This document shows positions 26,454 through 35,821 of a stretch of 64,000 nucleotides of DNA, one piece after another (the first letter of the stretch is position 1; each line of letters starts with the position of its first letter). Under the pieces are notes generated by a model. The model worked only from the letters and a program-made list of their open reading frames with translations. It had not been told where the DNA came from and did not search any database. The position numbers were made by a program, and so were the translations under genes. Source of the stretch: Ignavibacteria bacterium (lineage in GTDB: Bacteria > Bacteroidota > Ignavibacteria > Ignavibacteriales > SURF-24); assembly GCA_025612245.1 (NCBI GenBank), contig JAAXKQ010000010.1, positions 1 through 64,000 of the forward strand, in the 5' to 3' direction.

Positions 26454-27410
26454 TCAACCGTTTAACTTCTTCAATACTTCCTCGCATAACGCCTCAACAA
26501 AAAGAGGGGAATCGTTTAAGCCCGTCATTACTATGTAATTCTCAATCCCGGCTTTCTCGGCTACGTGCTTATACTCAATTCCAAGCTCATAGAGAGTTTC
26601 TACGTGGTCCGAGACAAAGCTGACGGGAATTAAAAGTAAGTGTTTTCTTCCCAGTAAAGCAAGCTCTTCAATTTTTTTACTCGTCGATGGCTCCAGCCAC
26701 TTTACGGGACCAACCTTGCTCTGGAAGCATTCATGATGCTCGTGCGAATTTTCCCTCTCCTCCATCACCAGCTCAACCGTCTTCTTTATCTGGTGACTGT
26801 ATGGGTCGCCTTTTTTAACGTAGCTTACCGGGGTGCCGTGCGCGCTGAAAACCAGATGCACGTCTTTCCTTATACCTTCAGGAAACCTCAAAAGGGCTTC
26901 ATCAATTCTTTCATTAATTGCCCTGATGTAGGCCGGGTTGTCGTAATAATTATTTACGCGTATAACCTTCGCGCTTTTATTCTTGAATGCCCTGTCCCAT
27001 TCATTAAACGAAGAGCCCGTCGTGGAGCTCGAAAAATGCGGGTACAGGGGCAGCAGCACAACCTGCTCATATCCTTTTTCTGACACCTCGCGCGCTATAT
27101 CTGCCGTCAAAGGATGCCAGTACCTCATGGCCGTATAAACGTCTGCCTCAAGATCCGAGCTCCTGAGGCTCTCTTCAAGATTCTTCCGCTGTAGCTCTGT
27201 CCAGTAGCCGATGGGCGACTTGCCTCCTATGAGCTTGTATTCCTCTACAACCTTGGGAGCCCTTCTGGAGGCTATAAATTTTGCCATAAAATCCTGGAAA
27301 GGCAGATTGAATATGTCCCTGTCGCTAAATAGGTTAGTCAGAAAGGGCTCCACCGCTTCCAGTGAATCCGGCCCGCCAAGGTTAAAGAGCACTACCGCGG
27401 TTTTCCTCAT
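26454..27410 (-). CDS. hemH: Ferrochelatase
   Basis: A 318-aa enzyme inserting Fe2+ into protoporphyrin IX to give protoheme. Family signatures are VVLFNLGGPDS, YPHFSSSTTGSS, and the catalytic histidine in HLVFSAHGTPVSYVKKGDPY, then PVSFVSDHVETLYELG. Its start overlaps the hemN stop codon by four bases (ATGA), implying translational coupling. Confidence 0.95.
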   Translation of the reverse strand: MRKTAVVLFNLGGPDSLEAVEPFLTNLFSDRDIFNLPFQDFMAKFIASRRAPKVVEEYKLIGGKSPIGYWTELQRKNLEESLRSSDLEADVYTAMRYWHPLTADIAREVSEKGYEQVVLLPLYPHFSSSTTGSSFNEWDRAFKNKSAKVIRVNNYYDNPAYIRAINERIDEALLRFPEGIRKDVHLVFSAHGTPVSYVKKGDPYSHQIKKTVELVMEERENSHEHHECFQSKVGPVKWLEPSTSKKIEELALLGRKHLLLIPVSFVSDHVETLYELGIEYKHVAEKAGIENYIVMTGLNDSPLFVEALCEEVLKKLNG

Positions 27411-28783
27411 ACGGTCCTCGAATATTTTGCTGTATCTTCTTTTCTTTCAATGTAGGCGTCAAAGTTCATGGCAACATTGCGTATAAGAAGCCTCCCCATT
27501 TCAGTTACCCTTAAACTCTCATCCGATATGGAAACAAGTCCGTCATTAACCATTTCTTTCAGGTTATTCAGGCCCCAGGCAAAGTATTCCTTAAAATTGA
27601 TCTTAAATTCATTTTCAATTTTGGGTATGTTAAGCTCAAAATCGCACATGAGCTTCATTATTACCTGATGCCTCAGATAGTCGTCGTCGCTTAAACGGTA
27701 GCCTTTCATAACAGGCAGTACCTCGCTGTCAATTGCTGCAAAATATTCTTTCTCAGTCTTGTAATTCTGCGCGTAAATCCTTTCAAGCTGGCTGATTGCC
27801 GTAATGCCCATTGCGTAAAGATCTGCTCCTGCGTTTGTGGAATATCCCTGGAAATTCCTGTAGAGCTTTTTCTCCCTTAATGCCACTGCCAGCTCGTCGT
27901 CGGGCTTTGCAAAGTGATCCATCCCAATGAAAACATACCCGGCAGACGTGAGCTTTTCTACCGTCATCTTTAATATCTGCAGCTTTTCTTCTGCCGCGGG
28001 GAGGTCCTCTGCATGTATGAGCGCCATATGCTTCTTAAGCCAGGGCAGATGCGCAAAATTAAAAACCGCAATCCTGTCGGGCGAAATGTCTATTACTTTG
28101 TCTACCGTCTCGCCAAAGGTTTCAATCGTCTGAAAAGGAAGCCCGTACATGAGGTCCAGGTTGATGCTGTGGAAGCCAAGCTCGCGCACCCACTGAACGG
28201 TCTGCCTCGTTATGTCCTCGGGCTGGATCCTGTTGACGGCCTTTTGAACCTTATCATTAAAATCCTGCACGCCCATGCTGATCCTGTTAAAGCCCCCGTT
28301 GCGCAATGCCTCAAGGTGATCGCGCGTAAGCCCCCGCGGATCAATCTCACAGCCTGCTTCAATGCCATCCTTAAAATTAAACGACCGGCTTATATACTGA
28401 ATGAGGTCAGCAATTTCATCCGGGTCCAGGTGTGTCGGTGTGCCTCCGCCCCAGTGCAGCTGCGCTACCTTCCTCTCGGGTAGTATGTATGCCCTTAGCA
28501 TGTCAATTTCTTTTTTCAGATACTTTACGTACTCTTTTACCCTGTCACGGTTGCGCGTTACAAGCATGTTGCATCCGCAGAAGTAACACAGCGTGTCACA
28601 GAAAGGAATGTGATAATAAAGCGAGAGATCGGGTAGATTGGTGCCGTAATTGGTTTTTATTATTTCATCAAGATACTGCTCGTGCTTAAAATTTTCATTG
28701 AACTGGGGCGCCGTGGGGTAACTGGTATAACGCGGACCCGGTTTATCATACTTCTTTATCATATCCAAATCAATCGTAAACAT
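27407..28783 (-). CDS. hemN: Oxygen-independent coproporphyrinogen III oxidase
   Basis: A 458-aa radical SAM enzyme that decarboxylates coproporphyrinogen III to protoporphyrinogen IX without oxygen. The cluster motif CxxxCxxC is at C62, C66 and C69 (FCDTLCYFCGC); GGGTPTHLDPDEI, GVQDFNDKVQKAVNRIQ and the N-terminal PGPRYTSYPTAPQF identify true HemN rather than HemW. It lies between hemE and hemH. Confidence 0.95.
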   Translation of the reverse strand: MFTIDLDMIKKYDKPGPRYTSYPTAPQFNENFKHEQYLDEIIKTNYGTNLPDLSLYYHIPFCDTLCYFCGCNMLVTRNRDRVKEYVKYLKKEIDMLRAYILPERKVAQLHWGGGTPTHLDPDEIADLIQYISRSFNFKDGIEAGCEIDPRGLTRDHLEALRNGGFNRISMGVQDFNDKVQKAVNRIQPEDITRQTVQWVRELGFHSINLDLMYGLPFQTIETFGETVDKVIDISPDRIAVFNFAHLPWLKKHMALIHAEDLPAAEEKLQILKMTVEKLTSAGYVFIGMDHFAKPDDELAVALREKKLYRNFQGYSTNAGADLYAMGITAISQLERIYAQNYKTEKEYFAAIDSEVLPVMKGYRLSDDDYLRHQVIMKLMCDFELNIPKIENEFKINFKEYFAWGLNNLKEMVNDGLVSISDESLRVTEMGRLLIRNVAMNFDAYIERKEDTAKYSRTV

Positions 28784-28838
28784 CTTTCTTTTCTCCGTTT
28801 TATTAATTAACGTGGCTTTGCTCCACGTAAAATTCCTT

Positions 28839-29885
28839 CTATTTATGGAAGCGCGGGCTTTCTTCCTTTACAAATTTTACAAGCGCCTTCAGGTTCTCCG
28901 GATCAGTGTCCGGAAGTATCCCGTGCCCGAGGTTAAATATGTGCCCCGTGCCATTGCCGTACGACTCCATTACCTCCAGGGCCTTCTTCCTGATGACGTC
29001 TTCCCGCGCGTATAAAACACACGGGTCCATGTTTCCCTGCAATGCTACTTTACCGCCTGTAAGATCCCGGACACTTTTCAGGTCCATCGTCCAGTCAAGC
29101 CCCAGAACATCAGCCCCCGAGGCTGTAAGCTCCTGCAGACAAAAATGAACACCCTTGGCAAAAACAATTACAGGCTCGTCTTTCTTTTTCAGCTCCGAAA
29201 TTACCTTCGTAATATATTGTAATGAAAATTCACTGAATTCCGAAGGGGATAGTATCCCGCCCCAGGTGTCGAATATCTGAACCGCATTTACACCCGCTTC
29301 AATCTTGGCGGAAAGATAATCCGCTACGGCTCTGGATATCTTGTCCAGTAATTCATGCGCAAGCCGCGGATTATCGTATATCATCTTCTTGATCTGCGAA
29401 AAATTCTTAGAGCCCCTTCCTTCCACCATGTACGTCAGAAGCGTCCAGGGCGATCCGCTGAAACCAATGAGCGGCACTCTCCCCCTTAAGGCGTCTTTTG
29501 TCATCTTTATTGCATCCATAACGTACTTGAGATCTCTGTACGGATCTATAGCCTTCAGACCTTTTGCCTCTTCAGCCGAACGGATGGGCTTAGGGAAGAC
29601 GGGACCTTTGCCCTCATTCATCTCCAGCTCCATTCCCATGGCTTCCGGTATTACAAGTATGTCCGAGAATATAATTGCTGCATCTACGCCTATAATCTCC
29701 ACCGGCTGAATCGTCACTTCCGAGGCCAGCTCCGGCGTCTTGCACATGGTCAGAAAGTCCGCTTTCTCCCTTATAGCCCTGTACTCAGGCAGGTACCGCC
29801 CCGCCTGCCTCATTACCCATACGGGTGTTCTTTCAACTTTCTGCCTCCTGCAGGCTCGTAAAAATAAGTCGTTTTCTATGTTCAA
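28839..29885 (-). CDS. hemE: Uroporphyrinogen decarboxylase
   Basis: A 348-aa enzyme removing four carboxyl groups from uroporphyrinogen III. The N-terminal signature RTPVWVMRQAGRYLPEYR and FSDILVIPEAMG (catalytic Asp) are present, as are GFSGSPWTLLTYMVEG and FNLGHGILPDTDPEN. It starts with TTG, with GGAG 5-6 nt upstream; no ATG candidate gives an intact N-terminus. Confidence 0.95.
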   Translation of the reverse strand: MNIENDLFLRACRRQKVERTPVWVMRQAGRYLPEYRAIREKADFLTMCKTPELASEVTIQPVEIIGVDAAIIFSDILVIPEAMGMELEMNEGKGPVFPKPIRSAEEAKGLKAIDPYRDLKYVMDAIKMTKDALRGRVPLIGFSGSPWTLLTYMVEGRGSKNFSQIKKMIYDNPRLAHELLDKISRAVADYLSAKIEAGVNAVQIFDTWGGILSPSEFSEFSLQYITKVISELKKKDEPVIVFAKGVHFCLQELTASGADVLGLDWTMDLKSVRDLTGGKVALQGNMDPCVLYAREDVIRKKALEVMESYGNGTGHIFNLGHGILPDTDPENLKALVKFVKEESPRFHK

Positions 29886-29903
29886 AAAATCTCCATAGCT
29901 TGT

Positions 29904-31307
29904 TTATGCCGTTTTGCCCGTTAAGAAATATTCCGTGAGCGCACTTAAAATCCCTTCCATCGTATACTCTTTGGGAAGTATATCCACCTGCAGACCCGAG
30001 CTTTCAATTTCCCGGGCAGTGGAGGGACCAATGGCTGCAACCACCATGCCTTCAAAGTACTTATTTACTTCTTTAACTTCCATTATCTGCAGGAAGTTTC
30101 TAAAAGAAGAGGGACTGGTAAAAATGAAAATGTCCGGCCTGATGCTTTGAAGCTTGCCCCTGTATAAACTTACCGTTTCTTCAGAAGGAACCGAGGTGTT
30201 GTATACGGCAGCCGTTCTTACAACTGCACCCATTTCCTTTAGCGAATCCGGAAGCTCTTTCCGTGCAATTGCTGAACCTGGAATAAAAATGTTTTTTCCC
30301 TTTACTTCATTTTCTTTAAGTTCTGCCAGTAGCCCCGCGGCGCTGAATTCCTTTGGATACATGCTTACCTTAATCCCATTCTCAGAACATACCGAAAAGG
30401 TCTTTTTGCCTACTGCAAGCACTTTTATTCCTGAGTAATTGGGCTTAAAGCCAAGCGCGCTGCACCTTTTAATGAACATCTTAACCGAATTGGTAGAAGT
30501 AAAAATCAGTATGTCGGTCTTGCCGAATTCTTTGATCGCGCTGTCAAAATCTTCCCAGCTCTCAGGCGGCACTACTTCAAGAGTAGGGAAGAGCACAACA
30601 CCTGCGCCGCACTGACTGAACATTGCAGCTGAGTCTTTGGAATCTTCCTCTGTCCTCGTAATAACAAGCGTTTTATTCTCAAGCGGAAGCTTCTTTCCCG
30701 GCCCCCCGGCGCTTAAGCCTTTTAATATAAAATCAAAAAGCCTTTCTCTTTCACCGTCAGTTTCCTCCTTGGAGTAGCTGCTGCTTACGGCCCTGTTTAC
30801 AGCCGCGTAAATGCTTCCAAGCACAACCTGCGCTGCAAAATCCGGGTCTGCCGTAAAAAAAACTTTCTCCCTTATGCCTTCACTTATTATATCCTTAAGC
30901 GTGCCGGTTAATTCATTTTTCCTTTCCCTGAATTCCGCACATCTGGTGTTTTGCGCCTTGAGGTTGTCCTTCTGAAACATGATAAAAAAACAGGAGTACT
31001 TAACCATGAACGCATAATTATGAATTACAAATGAATGCAGCGATTCAATTGCAGTCCGTTCTTCCTTGATCCTGCTTTTAAGAGAACTGATAAGATTTGT
31101 CATCCTTATAAGCATGATGGAAAAATAAAGGTCCTCCTTCGAGGCAAAGTAATTATAGAGCGTTCCCTTGGCAATCGAGGCCATTTTTGCCACGTCTTCC
31201 ATCATTACCTCGTGAAAGCTTTTCTCCGAAAAGAGCTGCGAGGCTGCTTCCATAATCCTTTCACGCTTATAATTCTTCTTGTCTGCTATTTTCTCACTGC
31301 CGGCCAA
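29904..31307 (-). CDS. hemD: TetR-type regulator fused to uroporphyrinogen-III synthase
   Basis: One uninterrupted 467-aa frame. Residues 1-199 form a TetR repressor: helix-turn-helix (MEDVAKMASIAKGTLYNYFASKEDLYF, in part) followed by a helical ligand-binding domain (about 70-199). After a short linker (AGGPGKKLP, about 200-209), residues 210-462 are HemD: VITRTEEDSKDSAAMFS, IFTSTNSVKMF, AVGKKTF and FTSPSSFRNFL. HemD closes the linear tetrapyrrole into uroporphyrinogen III. It lies between hemC and hemE, where hemD is expected, so the enzyme role is likely kept. The TetR part may let a tetrapyrrole or related ligand control transcription, for example of this operon; that is inference. It starts with TTG, 10 nt after hemC; starting at Met19 would cut the DNA-binding domain. 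Confidence 0.9.
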   Translation of the reverse strand: MAGSEKIADKKNYKRERIMEAASQLFSEKSFHEVMMEDVAKMASIAKGTLYNYFASKEDLYFSIMLIRMTNLISSLKSRIKEERTAIESLHSFVIHNYAFMVKYSCFFIMFQKDNLKAQNTRCAEFRERKNELTGTLKDIISEGIREKVFFTADPDFAAQVVLGSIYAAVNRAVSSSYSKEETDGERERLFDFILKGLSAGGPGKKLPLENKTLVITRTEEDSKDSAAMFSQCGAGVVLFPTLEVVPPESWEDFDSAIKEFGKTDILIFTSTNSVKMFIKRCSALGFKPNYSGIKVLAVGKKTFSVCSENGIKVSMYPKEFSAAGLLAELKENEVKGKNIFIPGSAIARKELPDSLKEMGAVVRTAAVYNTSVPSEETVSLYRGKLQSIRPDIFIFTSPSSFRNFLQIMEVKEVNKYFEGMVVAAIGPSTAREIESSGLQVDILPKEYTMEGILSALTEYFLTGKTA

Positions 31308-31317
31308 AACTGTTCTC

Positions 31318-32262
31318 TTATTTTAATCTGATGTTTTTATAAATGTCTTCAAGTATCTCACCGGCTCCCGCCTCAACAAGGTCCTTTGCTAGCGCCTGCC
31401 CCAGCTTGGCGCTGTCTTTCCTGCTTCCCCTTACTTTCTTCCTGAAGGTAACAGTTCCGTCAATTGCCCCTACAATGCCGTCCAAATACAGCCCGTTCGG
31501 CTTTACCCCTGCAAAAGCGCCAATCGGCACCTGACATCCGCCTTCAAGCGCCTTCAGGAAAGCCCTTTCGGCCATGGCTGCAATGTATGTCTCTTCATCG
31601 TGCACCGACCGGAGTATCTCTTCTGCCATGCTGTTCCCGGCAGATATTTCAAGTCCTAAGGCACCCTGGCCTACGGCCGGAAGTATCTCTTCTACCGGAA
31701 TAATGGAGGAAATATGCTTCTTTAAGCCCAGGCGCTCAACTCCCGCACGCGCAAGTATTATTGCATCCCATCCGGACTCCTCAAACTTCTTTATCCTGGT
31801 GGGCACGTTGCCCCTGAGCTCAACAATCTTTAGGTCGGGACGTATATGCAGCAGCTGCGCCCTTCTTCTTAAGGACCCCGTGGCAACAATTGCCCCTTCC
31901 TTAAGATCACTGATTGTCATCCCTTTTTTACGCGCAATGAGCGCGTCTTCAACAGGGTGACGCTTTGTAACTGCTGCAAGCTTCAGCCCTTCGGGTATGT
32001 CCGTCTGCAGGTCCTTCAGACTGTGTACGGCAAGGTCTATCCTGCCGTTAAGAAGTTCAACCTCCAGCTCCTTTGTAAAAAGCCCCTTGTCTCCTATCTT
32101 CGAGAGCGCAACGTCCAGTATCTTGTCTCCCTTGGTCTTTACAAGCCTGATTTCAACGGAAACCGACTTGTTTTTTCTTTCAATTTCCTTTTTTATAAAG
32201 TTAGACTGCCACATAGCAAGCTCGCTGCCGCGCGATCCGATTATAATGGTTTGCTTTTTCAA
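31318..32262 (-). CDS. hemC: Porphobilinogen deaminase (hydroxymethylbilane synthase)
   Basis: A 314-aa enzyme assembling four porphobilinogens into hydroxymethylbilane. The dipyrromethane cofactor cysteine is C243 in ALEGGCQVPIGAF; IGSRGSELAMWQS, HSLKDLQTDIPEG and ATGSLRRRAQLL are diagnostic. TTG start with GAGGGA upstream. Directly followed by the TetR-HemD gene. Confidence 0.96.
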   Translation of the reverse strand: MKKQTIIIGSRGSELAMWQSNFIKKEIERKNKSVSVEIRLVKTKGDKILDVALSKIGDKGLFTKELEVELLNGRIDLAVHSLKDLQTDIPEGLKLAAVTKRHPVEDALIARKKGMTISDLKEGAIVATGSLRRRAQLLHIRPDLKIVELRGNVPTRIKKFEESGWDAIILARAGVERLGLKKHISSIIPVEEILPAVGQGALGLEISAGNSMAEEILRSVHDEETYIAAMAERAFLKALEGGCQVPIGAFAGVKPNGLYLDGIVGAIDGTVTFRKKVRGSRKDSAKLGQALAKDLVEAGAGEILEDIYKNIRLK

Positions 32263-32297
32263 TTATTCCCTCTGGTGAATGCCTTTTAATTTAACTC

Positions 32298-33563
32298 CTA
32301 ATCGTGGTCCAGACCGAAAATGCTCCTGATCACGTTAACTTTCATCGCCGATTCCTGCGTATTAACGCCGTTTTCGCTGATCCTCTTCAGCTCTACAGTC
32401 GGCTGATGTAAAAGCTTATTTATTATGCGCTTTGTGACCATTTCCAGCTTTTCAACGTCTTCAGGATTCAGTTTATTCTTAATTTTATCCACTTCCTCAA
32501 GCCGTATGTCTTCAAAAACCTGCCTTAAAGCCCTTATTGTCGGCGTAACTTCAAGCGAATTGTACCACCCGAAGAGATTTACCAGCTCTTCCATAATTAT
32601 AGACTGAACCTTCGGCAATTCTCCCTGACGCTTCTTGACGTTCTGATCTACAATTATCTTGAGCGAATCTATGTCGTGGTAAAATACACTGTCGAGTTCC
32701 CGTATACTGGGATCAATGTCCCTTGGAATGGCAATATCCATCATAATCGTCGGCGCGCCGTTTCTTTTCTTCATGGAAGCCCTGACGTCATCATAAGTCA
32801 ATATTAAATCCGGTGCGCTCGTGGCGCTTATAATGATGTCGTAATCGTGCAGGCATTCCCTGAAACTTGAGAAGGGGATAGCATTGGCATGAATTGCTGA
32901 GGCTAGCTTCTCGGCCTTTTCCATGGTCCTGTTTGTAAGAGAAAGCGTCCCTATCCCTTTATCCCGCAGGTGCTTTGCTGCAATCTCACCCGTTTCTCCC
33001 GTCCCTATTACGAGTGCCGATTTCCTGCTGAGACTGGAGAATATCTTCTCTATCAGCTGCACAGCGGCATAGCTTACCGTAATGGCTCCGTCACTTATTA
33101 TGGTCTCGGTTTTGGCGCGCTTACCGACTTTTATTGCCGAATCAAATATCCTTTTCATCAAAAACCCGGCAAAATCGAATTCCTCCGAAATCTGGAAGGA
33201 TTCCTTTACCTGCCCGAGTATCTGATTATCCCCTAAAAGCAGGGAATCTATGCCGGCGCTTACCCGGAATAGGTGATTTACAGCACCGCAGGAAAAGTAA
33301 TTCTGGAAATTGTCCGGACGTATATCTCCTACAGGCTTCATTTCCATGAGGAATTTCTGCAGATCCTTGAAGTTTGTGCGGGGATTTATGGGAAATCCGT
33401 AAATCTCGGTGCGGTTGCACGTGGAAATGATAAACCCCTCGCTGAACAGGTTTCCTTTAAGCTCCTTCAGGAAACTCTTTATTTCCTCGGTGCTTAAATG
33501 CAGGCTTTCCCTCAACTCTACGGGCGCTGTTCTATGATTTATGCTTACTGCTAGTAAATTCAT
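32298..33563 (-). CDS. hemA: Glutamyl-tRNA reductase
   Basis: A 421-aa enzyme reducing glutamyl-tRNA(Glu) to glutamate-1-semialdehyde with NADPH, the first committed step of the C5 pathway. The catalytic cysteine is C49 in IISTCNRTEIYG; GDNQILGQVK, VIGTGETGEIAAKHL (NADPH site) and ISATSAPDLIL match, and the C-terminal helical dimerisation domain is complete. Followed by hemC after 35 nt. Confidence 0.96.
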   Translation of the reverse strand: MNLLAVSINHRTAPVELRESLHLSTEEIKSFLKELKGNLFSEGFIISTCNRTEIYGFPINPRTNFKDLQKFLMEMKPVGDIRPDNFQNYFSCGAVNHLFRVSAGIDSLLLGDNQILGQVKESFQISEEFDFAGFLMKRIFDSAIKVGKRAKTETIISDGAITVSYAAVQLIEKIFSSLSRKSALVIGTGETGEIAAKHLRDKGIGTLSLTNRTMEKAEKLASAIHANAIPFSSFRECLHDYDIIISATSAPDLILTYDDVRASMKKRNGAPTIMMDIAIPRDIDPSIRELDSVFYHDIDSLKIIVDQNVKKRQGELPKVQSIIMEELVNLFGWYNSLEVTPTIRALRQVFEDIRLEEVDKIKNKLNPEDVEKLEMVTKRIINKLLHQPTVELKRISENGVNTQESAMKVNVIRSIFGLDHD

Positions 33564-33608
33564 TTTAAGTAAAAATGTTTGAATTCTGCGTTAATTTCCT
33601 GCTCTCAA

Positions 33609-34433
33609 TCAATAAAAAGAATGAAAACTCTTTGCCAGGAAGTTTGTAAGCAGGATAGAGAAAATTGCCAGGCAGAATCCTGCTATTGAAAATACAATTA
33701 CCTTTTTGCCCCTCCATCCGCCCACAGTTTTGCTTAAAATTCCAACCCCGTATAAAATCCATACAAAAGCCGTCGCAACAAGTTTCGGATCAAAGTAATT
33801 GAAATTCGGAAAAGCCGAAGGAAGCCATACAGCCCCAATAATAATTGCAATCGTAAGGAGCACAAAACCGATAACAACCGAATAATAACTCAATTGCTCA
33901 AGTTTTTCCAGGCTCGGCAGACGCTCGAAAATGAGCCCGAACCTGTTTAATTTGATTTCTTTATATAATATCCAGAAAAGCAGACCGTAAACAGCAGAAA
34001 TCGTTATACCCGAATACCCCAAAAGCGCACTTACAACGTGAAGCCCTAACATCCGGTTGCGCAATACCTCGCGCACCGCGGTTAAATCCTGTATGAAAAA
34101 TGACGAAATCAGCTGAAAAATCAGCGAAAACACAATTATAAATAATCCCGTACCCCTTATATCCGTCAAAAGCTCCAGTATGAAATAACTGCAGCTGATT
34201 GCAAAAGCCAGCACGGTAAAAATTTCAAAAACATTCGTAATTGGAGGATGATTGAAATCGATAGTCCTCGCCATCAAATAAAATGTATGAAAAATCAGCG
34301 TTACAAACAGGAAAATTCGCTTGGAATTGGACCATTTGTTCCTTTCCTTCACAAAATCATACAAATAAACCAGAAAAGTAAGGCTGTAAAGCAAGGGTAA
34401 AAGGATATTAAGTGTTTTTATTGAGGAATACAT
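33609..34433 (-). CDS. CcsA/HemX-like cytochrome c assembly membrane protein
   Basis: A 274-aa protein with about eight membrane helices and the cytochrome C assembly (CcsA/CcmC-like) pattern. FYLMARTIDFNHPPITNVFEIF, LHVVSALLGYSGITISAVYGLLFW and GAVWLPSAFPNF resemble the heme-handling CcsA core, but the Trp-rich motif is only partly kept. In Bacillus the related hemX follows hemA in the heme operon and lowers HemA abundance; here it precedes hemA, so either a heme-export or a HemX-like role is possible. First gene of the heme transcript. Confidence 0.8.
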   Translation of the reverse strand: MYSSIKTLNILLPLLYSLTFLVYLYDFVKERNKWSNSKRIFLFVTLIFHTFYLMARTIDFNHPPITNVFEIFTVLAFAISCSYFILELLTDIRGTGLFIIVFSLIFQLISSFFIQDLTAVREVLRNRMLGLHVVSALLGYSGITISAVYGLLFWILYKEIKLNRFGLIFERLPSLEKLEQLSYYSVVIGFVLLTIAIIIGAVWLPSAFPNFNYFDPKLVATAFVWILYGVGILSKTVGGWRGKKVIVFSIAGFCLAIFSILLTNFLAKSFHSFY

Positions 34434-34564
34434 ATGCTTTTCATGAAAATGACTGATGGGTCAAAAATAATAACTATTTCCAATATGTGCAACTCATAAT
34501 TCCCGCCATGGGGAAGGGGGAAAGGAAAAATGCTTAATGAGAGCGGGGAAAGAAATGTTTAATG

Positions 34565-34608
34565 CTGAATTTTACTTTTTACTTTTTAATTTTTACTTTT
34601 TAATTTCA
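34565..34608. repeat. Family C heptamer array
   Basis: Degenerate TTTTTAA/TTTTTAC units, the complement of AATTAAA-type repeats, lie in the 215-nt gap between the heme operon and gmd. The surrounding gap has no gene. Confidence 0.6.
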
Positions 34609-34648
34609 ACAAAGGCTGAGCATCCGGCATTAAACATTTTTATCTCCC

Positions 34649-35764
34649 CTAAAACCCTCTCCTCACCACTTTCTCAAAATCCGACCTTATCATTAATTTC
34701 ACCAGATCCTCAAACTTCGTCTTCGGCGACCAGCCCAGCTTTTCCTTGGCTTTTGTCGCATTCCCAATGAGCAATTCCACCTCTGTGGGACGGTAATAAC
34801 CGGGCGATACCTCCACAACACACGTCCCGGGCTTCAAATGTTCTGTCTTTATCCTGGCACTCTGATGTTTTAACGAGGCTTCAACGTGCGAAATGTCCAC
34901 TTTCTTTATCACCCCGCGCTCATTTTCTTCCTCACCCTGCCAGTCAATCTCAACCCCAAGCTCACGGAAGGCAAGATCCACAAACTCCCTTACCATATGC
35001 GTCTCACCCGTAGCAAGAACAAAATCATCGGCCTTTTCATGCTGCAGAACCCTCCACATCCCTTCACAATACTCGGGTGCAAAACCCCAGTCACGCTTTG
35101 CATTAAGATTTCCTAAAACCAGCCTGTCCTGAATCCCCAGCACTATCCTCGATACCGCACGGGTGATTTTCCTTGTAACAAACGTCTCACCCCGCCTGGG
35201 CGACTCATGATTAAACAAAATGCCGTTACATGCAAAAAGATTGTATGCTTCCCGGTAATTTACAATAATCCAGTAGCCGTATAGCTTTGCCACTCCGTAT
35301 GGAGAACGGGGATAGAAGGGAGTATTTTCCGACTGCGGTACCTCCTGCACCTTCCCGAAAAGCTCGCTCGTGGACGCCTGATAAAACTTAACCTGACGGT
35401 CAATTCCAACCTCCCTTATGGCATCAAGAAACCGTAACGTCCCCAGTGCATCCACCTGGGCCGTATAATCGGGTAGCTCAAATGATACCTTTACATGACT
35501 CTGTGCGGCAAGATTATAAATTTCATTTGGACAAATTTTCTCCAGAAGCCGGTTCATATTACTCGTATCGACCAGATCGCCATAATGCAGAAATAAGGTT
35601 TTCCCGCTTATTTCGGGATCGTTATAAAGATGGTCAATTCTTCCGGTGTTAAAAGAACTGCTGCGCCTGATAATGCCATGCACCTCATAACCCTTCTCAA
35701 GAAGAATTTCAGTTAGATAAGAACCATCCTGTCCCGTAATGCCCGTAATTAATGCTTTTTTCAT
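34649..35764 (-). CDS. gmd: GDP-mannose 4,6-dehydratase (first copy)
   Basis: A 371-aa short-chain dehydrogenase/reductase converting GDP-D-mannose to GDP-4-keto-6-deoxymannose. The Rossmann motif [14 protein letters not shown], catalytic [10 protein letters not shown] (Tyr-x3-Lys) and [16 protein letters not shown] are diagnostic. With the adjacent GDP-fucose synthase it makes GDP-L-fucose. A second gmd at 48925 encodes a very similar protein with quite different, AT-rich DNA. In the loop where the second copy holds a heptamer array, this copy reads [13 protein letters not shown] without a repeat. Confidence 0.95.
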   Translation of the reverse strand: MKKALITGITGQDGSYLTEILLEKGYEVHGIIRRSSSFNTGRIDHLYNDPEISGKTLFLHYGDLVDTSNMNRLLEKICPNEIYNLAAQSHVKVSFELPDYTAQVDALGTLRFLDAIREVGIDRQVKFYQASTSELFGKVQEVPQSENTPFYPRSPYGVAKLYGYWIIVNYREAYNLFACNGILFNHESPRRGETFVTRKITRAVSRIVLGIQDRLVLGNLNAKRDWGFAPEYCEGMWRVLQHEKADDFVLATGETHMVREFVDLAFRELGVEIDWQGEEENERGVIKKVDISHVEASLKHQSARIKTEHLKPGTCVVEVSPGYYRPTEVELLIGNATKAKEKLGWSPKTKFEDLVKLMIRSDFEKVVRRGF

Positions 35765-35767
35765 AAA

Positions 35768-35800
35768 TCAAATAAAAATTAAAAATTAAAAATTAAAAGT
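35768..35800. repeat. Family C heptamer array 3' of a four-helix-bundle gene
   Basis: At least four AATTAAA-type units lie directly before gmd's start and 20 nt after the end of the four-helix-bundle gene. The same family flanks the other side of that gene (36181-36270). Confidence 0.75.
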
Positions 35801-35821
35801 GAGGACAGAGGAAGGAGCAAT

